DNA of 64,000 bases from Isoperla grammatica (Eukaryota > Arthropoda > Insecta > Plecoptera > Perlodidae). The position numbers were made by a program, and so were the translations under genes. Every line of letters begins with the position of its first letter. Position 1 is the stretch's first letter. Under the pieces are notes generated by a model, which ran no database searches, was not told the origin of the DNA, and worked only from the letters and a program-made list of their open reading frames with translations. The stretch covers positions 7,896,611-7,960,610 of the forward strand of contig OX246741.1 in the NCBI GenBank assembly GCA_945910005.1, written 5' to 3'. Below are positions 22,617 to 32,164 of this stretch, piece by piece.

Positions 22617-24629
22617 TAATTCCTACTATCTAATTGGAACAGTTCCATTAGGGAAATGTACGGCCTTTGTTTGGTTACTTGTAAGAGTGGGCGTGAGTCC
22701 CGCGTGACCAAAGTGGCTTGTGCACTACTAAGCGGAAGACCATGTTTATGAATGTGTGAAAGATAGCTAGGAATTTGTTATTTGTCATCAAATCAGTGTG
22801 CACGAAAGAGGCAGTAGACTACTTACGTTGGGGCTAGTATACAGTTGTTGAGCGTTGGTTGGGACAGGATTCAACTAGTTGTTACTTGTATAAGTAGGGG
22901 TGTCGTGTACTCTCTTTGTCTTTAATGTCTTCTTTTAACGCTCAAGTTCATCTTACTCGAAGGTAAGCTGTTGGATTGTATGCCAACACTCGACTATTCC
23001 AGCGGATTGGCATCCGTCAACATATACAAGTTGTGTGTTTTATAATGATGACTAGTGGAACTCTTCAGCAGCATGCTTTAACATATAATTGTATAATTTT
23101 GTAATTTGTCTGTCATGATCTTGATTATTAAGTCAGTTTAGCAACAATTTGTAAAGCTCATTTCATATGCTAGGACCAAGGATAAATTATCAAGTCTCTC
23201 ACTAGTAGGTACTGGCAGCCCTCGATTTTTGATTTTAATATTTTAGTTTTAGGTTTTTTTTTTCGGACAAAATTTCAGAGAGCACTTGTGCTTCTGGTTA
23301 CTGGGTATAGGCATACCTTTTTTTCTCTCGGCAATGTGTCGACACAATATGCATTCTAAGGCGTAGCATTGCTGCTGTTTATTTATACCAAAATCAGATA
23401 TTGTATTCAGCAATACAATTTCAGAAGTCTTTTATCTATCTCTCCAACAATTAGTGGGTATATATATACCTATATTAGGGTATTTTTTTAAAAGAAATAC
23501 ATAAAAGAACTAGTTAATCATGTTGGGAAATAAAAGTTGCATTGCTACTCTTAGGTACGAATGCATCAATCAACTTTGTTAATCTCCGATTTAGTAATCT
23601 CGGATTGGCAACGAAAGACTAATTTATTTGCTCGGTTACAGCTATTGGTTTGTATAAAATTAATTTTACTGAGGTTTGAAGTTAAACCAGTCATCGTTAT
23701 GAGCAAATGTGATTGCACATAAGAATGAATGGGAAGTTGAAATTGAAATTCTGGTCAAGGATTTAAAAAGTCATAAAATGTCACGTGGAAAAATATCTCA
23801 TGTATTATGTACAGGTAATGGTATTCTAAGTCCACTAACATGTTATATAAATATATTACATACAAATAAAATATTTCTGTTGGTATAACCTATCTACTAT
23901 GTATTTTCTCCCACAGTGTATGACCTATCTATACTTTGTATAGCAAGCTACTAGGGATATGTTTAAAATGTTGACAATACAAAGCAAGAAGTGCACCGAG
24001 TAGATTGGAATTATTCTAAGAGATATGCCCTTGAAGATTATAAATTATATTAATAGTTGATGTAGCGATACATACACTGGTGTCTATGTTGCAATGCGCA
24101 ATAGTATATATATTTTGACGCACTATGATTTGTGTGGGTATTATGTCCCAAAAGAACCTAGAAGAGGAAAAGAAATAGGAGACAAACAGCTCATCTGAAA
24201 CGTGGTAGGGGGCCATGCGAGAAGTCCAATACATCACATGAAACTACAAACGTCAAAACGTTTCAGCCTACACGTCTTTGGAATATCATACATCATACAA
24301 TGGAGTTACTATTAAAACTGTTCCGATCATGAGAGAGTTGAACATAACAGTAGATTGGCTAATGTTTGGTGACTGCTCAGTTGTGTGAAGTTAGAAATAA
24401 CTCGCGTGAACATCATGATCGTCTACCATGGCATTTGGCGATCTTTTTCTTGGATAGACATTTTTAATACTGGGACGAGTTTAGAATGTACCCAACCAAT
24501 TTGGCTGCTTGATTGCTTTGCTGACACCTACACGAAGTATTAAATTTGTTACCTGTGATCTGAATTATGGCATGTGACTTTATGTACAATAGTGGATTTA
24601 AATAAGCAATACGAATTTCTATCGTAAAC

Positions 24630-25277
24630 ATAAAAAGGCCGTAACGGAAGGAATTATTGAAAATTAAACTATTGTTCAACCACATTTCGATTTCTGTTCA
24701 ACACTTTTTTATCAAGCTTTTATAACTGATATTGATAGACTTCAAAAACTACAAAATAGAGGTATGCGTACTATACTGAGTTGTAATAGATATGTACCCA
24801 TTATAGTAATGCTGGATGCTCTCCAATGGTCCAATGTTAGAGAACAAATTAAATTTAACTCAATGACATTTATCTATAAAATTCACAATAAATTACTACC
24901 AAACTATTTAGGATCCAAATTAAAATTAATAACAGAAATTCATGACCATAGTACAAGAGGAGCCATTAAAGGATTCTATTTGTAAGCCTGTAATAAGAAA
25001 GTAACTAGTAAATCTATTTTTTACTCAGGTATCAGAGAATACAACAACCTGCCATCTAAAGTTGTTAATTCTAAGAGTGTAACTAGTTTTAAGAATAATT
25101 ATATGATATATGGAGCTCAGGCTCACTCATGAGTAGACTGCATTTAATTGTTTACATTATATCTAAATATTTATAAGGGTCTACACTCTACATTGTATAA
25201 ATTTATATGATGTATAATTGCTGTAATGTAATTTAATAGCTAACTACAGCTAAATAAACGATTATTATTATTATTAT
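24630..25277 (+). pseudogene. Decayed LINE ORF2 C-terminus with (ATT)n tail
   Basis: Fragments such as DIDRLQKLQNRGMRTIL, FIYKIHNKLLPNYL and HSTRGAIKG match the C-terminal region shared by CR1/RTE-type reverse transcriptases. The frame is broken by stops and shifts. The copy ends in taaataaacgattattatt, a short-repeat 3' terminus. It is a 5'-truncated, old copy on the plus strand. Confidence 0.65.
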
Positions 25278-25604
25278 CCTTGGTAGGAAAAGGGATAGAA
25301 ATATATTTTAAAAAGTGCGCGCTATATCAATACACATCCGGTTTGAAAAAGTCTTACAAGGCTGTGAGATAGAGACTTTTCCAAAGAGCTTACTTTGTGT
25401 TTTCTTTGAGTTCATTTTCCTAAATGAAATTGATTATTAATAAATAATTAATACTTCAAAAACTCAGATGATAATTATAATTATTAATTTTAAGGACATT
25501 AGGATGGATCTTTTGAGGACACATAAACTTTTGATGCAACGCAAAAATGTTAATGTTTGTACTCCGCACAGTCAGTGGAATATCTTCCACTTCCACTTCA
25601 GTAC

Positions 25605-25620
25605 CAGTTTCTTTGCTGCC
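25605..25620 (+). promoter_or_regulatory. Possible TCT-type initiator of RPL5
   Basis: The pyrimidine stretch tttctttgc, about 78 bp before the ATG, resembles the TCT initiator and 5' TOP start of ribosomal protein genes. It is placed only by position and motif and could be fortuitous. Confidence 0.3.
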
Positions 25621-25689
25621 GGATTATCTCGATGGTCGGGGCTTGATGGGGATAACGAAGCAAAAGTTCATTAATTATATAGCCTAAAT

Positions 25690-28600
25690 ATGGTATGTAT
25701 TGCTTAAATAACGTTCATATCGTTTTAATGTGATGTTTTTTTATTCATTGGATATTAGTAACAATGTACCGGTTGTAGGATTATTATTATATTTGTCGAT
25801 TTCATCAGCACTTCCACATCATCAGCATGGTGTTCGGGTATTCTGGGTGTCAAAATACAGTATTTGATTATTATTCTAGTACCTAGTACTGAAGCTTATG
25901 AGCACATCTAGGCCTATTTGGTAAATGTTTAGCATAGCTATCACTTGATTAACCATGAATCGGTACATACAATAGTGAAATATGTTTTGTTTCTGTATTT
26001 GCAGTCACCATAGGCCTAGGCCTAGGGGCTAGCCTAGGCTAGGTTAAGTGTAGGCCTAGGCCTATGTCTACTACGGCCTAGAAGACTGTTTGTGGACATT
26101 AGGCGTATGTAGTTTCTTTGGTAGACCTTCATTCTATGCAGCTATTTTTGTATTTTAGGGTTTCGTGAAAGTTGTGAAGAACAAGCAATACTTCAAGAGG
26201 TACCAAGTCAAGTTCAAGAGGCGTCGTGAAGGAAAAACCGATTACTATGCGAGACTTCGTCTTACCATTCAGGATAAGAACAAATATAACACACCGAAGT
26301 ATCGGCTGATCGTTCGTTTCAGTAACAGGGATGTAACATGTCAGGTAAGTTGACTTGTAAGAAGGAATGAAAATGCTACCTGCCTAAACCTAGGCCTAGG
26401 CCCTAATAGGGACCTACAGTGGTAGGTAGGTCTATAGGAGGGGTTGGGCTAGCCCTAGGCTAGGCCTAGGCTATGTTGACTTGGGTCGGAGCCTGCAGAT
26501 CCTTTGTGGTGTGAAGTAGGCTACAAGGCAAGTCCTGAAGAGAAGAAGTGATGAATGTCTGCTAGGGCCAAGGGGTTATAGCCCCCTAGCTCAAAGCCTA
26601 GACCCATGAAGCCTGGTTTATGATTGACGGAAACGGAATCGTGGTTGGAAGTGTTCTGAAGACGTGAAATACGCGTTTACGATTAACTGGTACTCGGAAT
26701 ATGTTCGGGTCTATTCGTCTGAAGTCGACAATTCTTGACTTGTTGTTGCTGTCAGCTGCCTTTTTGATTGGTTGGTTTGGTGTCGTCCATGTTTGTTTTC
26801 TCTGCGCATGCGTACACCGTGCCGGAGACGGCAATGTGAACGCCAAAGTTGGGACTTGGCGAACTTTACCGATCGCGTTGCCGTCTCGCGTTGGCAACCC
26901 GTCAATCGTAAACGCTCCGCCGTGTTAGCTATCTACCATCATTCACAATCACGTTTCCCAATCCCGTTTCCGTCAATCATAAACCAGGCTTGAATCTTGG
27001 CAGCTGCTAACTAGGGCTAGGCCTGACCCTGGCCCTACATTTCAGTGGGCATCCAAGCTCTTAATATCAACAGATGTTTTGTTAAATATATTTTATAGCC
27101 TTTAACCATAGTTATTTATCAAACTATACAGTTTATCATTGATAAGGTCTAGGGCCCTACAGAGAAATGCAGCATTTGAAAACCATAGGGGATAGGCCTA
27201 GTTTTTAAAGAGTGATTGATAAGCTCAAATATCAATCACTCTTTAATGCTTGGAAATTTGAGCAACAAAACAAAGGCGAGCAAGACTTTTAGGCCTAGGC
27301 CAATACCATGGCTTCCAAACAAGTTTTAGTCTAGTCTACAATGATTTGATATTTTTGTGTAGGCTAGATCAAACAGCGTAGGCCTACTTGTCGGAATGGT
27401 TGCAAAGTAATCCATCATGGCCGTTGATACTGATAGCCTAGGCCTAAATAATATTTGAGTCTAAAATGGTTGATATTTTTTCCGTAATCAAACATACTAG
27501 TCGGAATGGTTGCAAAACGAATCCAATACTAGCTAGGCTACAACAACTCTCAAATATCTGCAGTCGAACGTCATGCTACTGCCTATCAAACAATTAATTT
27601 TGTCAGCTGGTGGTATGTAGCTACATGTGCACCCCAAAATTGTTTGAGTTAGGCCTAGCCTATATATCAACTGATTAGAGGTACCAAAATCACATCCCAA
27701 ATTGTATTGAAAATTGAAATATTGGTACTAAGATGCCTTGGAGCAAAATCCATTGGTATTCAAATGAACATCTTCAATCGTTTTAGACTCACAACTAATT
27801 TCAGGCTACATGCTATGGAAGGTATTGCCAGTCAGCTTATAGTAACTGCAGCTCCTTTCTAAAGGAGCATCACTGGGATAGAAATTTTGTGTCTTGAACT
27901 TGTATGGTACTGGTAGGCCTACTAGCCCTATGCCTACATGGTGCTTATTTTGTTGTGACAGCAGGAATAATCTCTACTGTTAAAGTGCCCTAAAGCCATA
28001 ATGTGTGACTTGCATTATATAGTTGTGTAATTCTTCTTCAGGTTGCATACTCTCGTATTGAAGGTGACATGATCCTCTGCTCAGCTTATAGCCATGAACT
28101 GCCACGCTATGGTGTGAAGACTGGTTTGACTAATTATGCAGCATCCTATTGCACCGGTCTCTTGCTGGCAAGAAGGGTAAGCAATGCACAAATGTTTAGG
28201 CCTATGTGACAAAACGTCAAGAGAGCGTGAACATTATTTAGGCTAGGGTTAGGTTAGGCTACATCAAATCAAAACCAATCTCAAATTTTCTTTCTATTCA
28301 GTATCTACTTTTGCTGTATTGTAGGAGTAATTAAGCCCTAGTGTTAGTTGGTATTCTTTGCAGGGCTAGGCCTACATAGATTTCAGTTGTAAAAAGATTT
28401 ATTTCCCAGAAGATCGTAATTTAAGAGATGAGAGAATGAGCAATAACGCAAGAACCGAGAAGGTTAATGGGATCTTTTTGTGGCTCTTCAATGGCGTCTT
28501 GTGTAGTGTAATTGATTTCAATTTCATTTATTAGTTGGAATTATTGTCACTCATCTCATCCACGGGGGGAAAATACAAACATTTTGCTCAAACTTGTCCA

Positions 28601-31600
28601 ACTAAGTTGTGGTCTTCTGTCTTACATTGCTTATTTCCTTGTTTCATTTGGCTTCCTTGTGATACAGTTGCTGCAAAAATTGCATCTCGACAAGCTCTAC
28701 ACTGGATGCACAGAAGTCACCGGCGAAGAGTTCAACGTTGAAGCAGCCGAATCAGGACCTGGTGCGTTCCGTTGCTACCTCGATACCGGTCTTATCCGGA
28801 CTACCACCGGTGCTCGGGTATTCGGAGCGATGAAGGGGGCCGTGGACGGTGGACTGAACATACCTCACAGGTAAATTTTATGTGTTCATTTCTTGCCGGT
28901 ATTGCTATGTGTATATATTGGGGATGGGTCTTTAGTTACGATGTATGATACTATTATGAGCGCAGTGCTCCCACCCCTCCGATGACTGAAGTGATGAAAC
29001 GATGACGAGACTGAGCCCTGCCTTTTCTACTTGTTGCTCTTCTCGGTAAGTTTTTTGCTGGGTTGTGGCAGCTCGTGGTGTTGGTAGACGCCGTTGATGA
29101 TCTCTGGCATCCTGATCAGTTCAAAATACAGCGCTAGCGCTATAGTCTAGATTTTTGTATATTGACGCTTCACTTTCTCGTCACGTGACTATATAAATAG
29201 TAATTTATTGAATACTTAATAAAAAGGGTTGCTCATTATTATTATCAGAAATTTGCCGTGCCTGGTTTTCTTTTCCTACGAACCTTACAATAAATCATCC
29301 TTATTAGTTTTATCATAATATACATCTTTTATAGTTTGTAACGTTCTTAAGCATTGATCAATCATGAAATGTATGAAAGTCTTATTTCGCATTCAATGAC
29401 TTTATTGTAGTATGGATTTAGTATCCCAAAATTTTGTCTAGTTCCATTCCACAACGTAGGTCTCCATGGCAAGTGAGCTATTTTTTAAAGTATCACTCTG
29501 AGTGTACTGATGGCTTTAAGATCTTCCCCCCCCCCCCCCCCCCAATACTAACGCAATAGTAATGTGCCAGCTTTATTGTGAACTGACGTGATGAACCGAT
29601 GACGAGACTGAGCCCCGTTCTTGCCACTTATCGCACTGCACTTCAAGTCTTTTGTTGCGCAGTTGTGGCTCTTGGCTCGGACGGGTGTCGCTGATTATCT
29701 CTGGCAGCCTGATCGGTTTACACTAAGCATATACGTTAAATAATATCCCTAAATTTTGCCTTGTTCCATTCCACAACGAAGTTCTCCATGGCAAGTGAGC
29801 TATTTTTTAAAGTATCACTCGGAGTATACTGATGGCTTTAAGAGCTTCCACCCAATACTAATGCAATAGTAATGTGCCAGCTTTATTGTGAACCCACGTG
29901 ATGAACCGATGACGAGACTGAGCCCTGTTCTTGCCACTTTTCGCACTGCACTTCAAGTCTTTTGTTGCGCAGTTGCGGCTCTTGGCTCGGGCGGGTGTCG
30001 CTGATTATCTCTGGCAGCCTGATGGGTTTACATTAGGCATATACGTATAAGAAATAATATATAATATTAATATCCCTAAATTTTGTCTTGTTCCATTCCA
30101 CAACGAAGGTCTCCACGGGTCGACTAGACCTAGTTGTCTATTTTTTGTTGTGAACCGACGTGATGAACCGATGACGAGACTGAGCCCCGTCCTTGCCACT
30201 TGTCGCACTGCACTTCAAGTCTTTTGTTGCGCAGTTGCGGCTCTTGGCTCGGACAGGTGTCGCTGATTATCTCTGGCAGCCTGATCGGTTTACACTAATA
30301 TATTCTTGAAAACTTGATGTGATGCAGGTGGTGCTACATTTATTAGTTGCCTGCATCTGCTGCAATGTTACTGTGCACATCTGTTGAAGTTAACAATATA
30401 TCTCCTGGGCCCATATGTAACTGCCTACAAAATGATTGGTTTTTTGTATTATGTGACGAAACCCGACATTGTTATAACCAGGGTAATTGTTCACAATATT
30501 ATCTGGATAGCCTATAGGCCTATAGTAAATAAAATTGAGTCTGATGAAAGGCTCCCTTCAATTGTTAACAATAACATTTTTTCTTATAGTTGCAGTAGTT
30601 GTAAAATTAACTGCATTGTATGACAATACCATTTTTAAAGAGTGAACATATTAGGGTAATGCTCTATTCATGGAAACCTGGTGAAAACCCATGGAGAGAG
30701 TGGCGGAGATGGAAGATGAGGTGCTGTGTCCGCAGAGATTGCCAGGGTGTTTACAGTCAATGTGCCAACCATTGTGATTTAATTTTAAGTAGTGCTAGTT
30801 TGTTGGAAATAAATGCTACAAAGCATTTAATTTATTGCTGATTTTATAGGCCCCAAATGATAATGTATGGAAATTAGTAACAAAATAAAAATCATATTAA
30901 CCAAAACTAGGCTACTCAGTTTTGTGCACTGCTTAAATTAATATGTACATACAAATAATTAACACATTCTTTATATGTTGCAGCACTAAACGATTCCCTG
31001 GGTTTGATGCAGAGGCCAAGGAATTCAATGCTGAAGTTCACCGGAAGCATATTTTTGGCCAGCACGTTGCAGATTATATGAAGCAACTATCCAACGATGA
31101 TGAGGAGGGCTATAAAAAACAGTTCTCTCGTTACATCAAACTTGGAATTAATGCTGAAAGTGTAAGTTAAATATTTAAGTCGGAATTATATTGTCTCACA
31201 TTATATCTAATAAGATTGCTATGATGTAAACCTACATGAATGACTATTTGTGATTATTTGTTCAAGAGCTTTTTAACACTGAGCAATCTAGGCCTAGTAG
31301 TTATGTATTTGTTATTGATATGTAACCCCTCCACGATGATGAGGAGGGCTATAAAAAACAGTTCTCTCGTTACATCAAACTTGGAATTAATGCTGAAAGT
31401 GTAAGTTAAATATTTAAGTTGGAATTATATTGTCTCACATTATATCTAATAAGATTGCTATGATGTAAACCTACATGAATGACTATTTGTGATTATTTGT
31501 TCAAGAGCTTTTTAACACTGAGCAATCTAGGCCTAGTAGTTATGTTTTTGTTATTGATATGTAACCCCTCCCCTTTCTCACCTTAAAAGGTATAGCCTAG

Positions 31601-32092
31601 GTTACATATATTTTTTATAGATCTTGATCCCATTTCCATCATCAAATCAAACCATTTATTTATTACTCCTAATGGCAAATTGGGAGTGTCAAATATAAGC
31701 TTATTTAAAATACAGCTCCGAGCTAAAGTACCTCAATTATATGACCAAGCTCATTGAGCTGTGAGATATAATAGCATGTTTAAAAAATATAATCTACTTT
31801 CCTGATCTGGTACCTTCCTACTCATCACTAAAGATACAGTGTTGCAGTCAAGTATGGATACATAATATGAGTTCTTCTTACTTTTCAGATGGAATCTATT
31901 TACAAGAATGCCCACACTAACATTCGTAATGATCCTGCTCGCGTTCGCAAGGAGAAGCCTAAACCAGCGCCTGGTGCAGCCAAGAAGAGGTGGAACCCGA
32001 AGAAACTTACCTTGGAACAACGCAAAGAACGCATTGTTCAAGAAAAGACTGCATGGAAAGAGAAGATTGCGTCAGGCGAGGTGGAGGTCTAA
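25690..32092 (+). CDS. RPL5: Ribosomal protein L5 (uL18), six coding exons
   Basis: Large-subunit protein that carries 5S rRNA into the pre-60S particle as part of the 5S RNP with RPL11. Exons: 25690-25692 (ATG only), 26159-26344, 28042-28176, 28668-28870, 30984-31161, 31889-32092. All joins are GT-AG and in phase, giving 302 aa (human 297). Blocks nearly identical to human include [65 protein letters not shown] and [11 protein letters not shown]. Splitting after the initiator ATG also matches the human gene as I recall it, but exon 1 here is assigned by position and donor alone. Intron 4 hosts four long C/D snoRNAs. Intron 5 hosts two U36-like snoRNAs and a partial duplicate of exon 5. Confidence 0.95.
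26000..26060. repeat. TAGGCCTA palindrome cluster, RPL5 intron 1
   Basis: Overlapping taggcctagg units. The same motif recurs at 1107-1130, 1321-1355, 26390-26470, 27290, 33295-33425 and many other non-coding sites in the window, but is nearly absent from exons. Confidence 0.7.
26610..26990. mobile_element. MITE with TGA target duplication, RPL5 intron 2
   Basis: The two ends are inverted copies over about 28 bp without mismatch (agcctggtttatgattgac and onward) and imperfectly further inward. TGA flanks both sides (26607-26609 and 26991-26993). At 381 bp with no coding frame and a 3-bp T-A type target, it is Harbinger-like. Confidence 0.75.
27205..27246. other. Perfect 17-bp hairpin, RPL5 intron 2
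   Basis: The arm ttaaagagtgattgata and its exact complement are separated by an 8-nt loop. This is too short for a typical miRNA precursor. It may be a tiny foldback element remnant. Confidence 0.7.
28985..29120 (+). ncRNA. Long C/D-box snoRNA, copy 1, RPL5 intron 4
   Basis: C box GTGATGA (28991-28997), D' CTGA in GAGACTGAG, a C'-like TTGATGA, and D box CTGA (29112-29115). The closing stem is actga with tcagt directly after the D box. It is the divergent copy but keeps the C-to-D' guide GATGACGAG and the pre-D block ATCTCTGGCA. Confidence 0.7.
29581..29718 (+). ncRNA. Long C/D-box snoRNA, copy 2, RPL5 intron 4
   Basis: C box GTGATGA (29588-29594), D' CTGA, C'-like CTGATTA, D box CTGA (29709-29712). 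The closing stem is aactga with tcggtt (one G-U pair). It has about 75 nt between D' and C', longer than usual. GATGACGAG before D' is complementary to CUCGUCAUC, a segment I recall from universally conserved 28S rRNA. Confidence 0.75.
29891..30028 (+). ncRNA. Long C/D-box snoRNA, copy 3, RPL5 intron 4
   Basis: Same architecture as copy 2: C box 29898-29904, D box 30019-30022. The closing stem is aaccca with tgggtt. Both strands have changed relative to the other copies so that pairing is kept, which is direct evidence of selection on RNA structure. Confidence 0.75.
30153..30290 (+). ncRNA. Long C/D-box snoRNA, copy 4, RPL5 intron 4
   Basis: C box 30160-30166, D box 30281-30284. The closing stem aaccga with tcggtt is fully Watson-Crick. 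The interior is almost identical to copies 2 and 3. Confidence 0.75.
31215..31287 (+). ncRNA. SNORD36-like: U36-like C/D-box snoRNA, RPL5 intron 5, copy 1
   Basis: 73 nt. Terminal stem attgct with agcaat, C box ATGATGT (31221-31227), C'-like TGATTA and D box CTGA (31279-31282). The guide GAGCTTTTTAAC, one nucleotide from the D box, is complementary over 12 nt to 18S rRNA GUUAAAAAGCUC. By the D+5 rule it would direct 2'-O-methylation of the A after GUU, the site known as Am668 in human and guided there by U36 (SNORD36). Human U36 genes sit in RPL7A, so the RPL5 host is a different location. Confidence 0.85.
31454..31526 (+). ncRNA. SNORD36-like: U36-like C/D-box snoRNA, RPL5 intron 5, copy 2
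   Basis: Copy of the preceding snoRNA produced by the 239-bp duplication. C box, guide, D box and terminal stem are all unchanged, so both copies should be processed from the same intron. Confidence 0.85.
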
Positions 32093-32135
32093 TAATACCC
32101 TTGTTTTTGATTGCGTCTTTTTTCATGTCAGACTG

Positions 32136-32158
32136 AATAAAGGGAAATTTAAAATAAA
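32136..32158 (+). terminator. RPL5 polyadenylation signals
   Basis: Two AATAAA hexamers (32136-32141 and 32153-32158) lie 44 and 61 bp after the RPL5 stop, giving a short 3' UTR as usual for ribosomal protein genes. Confidence 0.85.
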
Positions 32159-32164
32159 ATTGTG

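Larger units (their letters stand above)
21665..25600. other. Spacer between SCYL3 and RPL5
   Basis: AT-rich and without host coding exons that I can recognise. It contains a MITE (22121-22616), a decayed LINE tail (about 24630-25277), and otherwise featureless sequence at 22620-24620. Confidence 0.6.
29415..30300 (+). repeat. Three tandem units, each with a snoRNA, RPL5 intron 4
   Basis: Units of roughly 325 bp start near aaattttgtctagttccatt (29430), 29755 and 30075. Each runs through gtctccatgg or a variant to a C/D snoRNA. The first unit contains an 18-C run (29526-29543). The third has lost part of the spacer. Confidence 0.8.
31095..31572 (+). repeat. 239-bp tandem duplication across RPL5 exon 5 donor
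   Basis: Segments 31095-31333 and 31334-31572 are almost identical (only a couple of differences noted). The unit comprises the last 67 bp of exon 5, its GTAAGT donor, and 172 bp of intron with the U36-like snoRNA. The second exon fragment has no upstream AG acceptor at its start, so it should not be an exon. Its donor could still compete with the real one. Confidence 0.95.
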
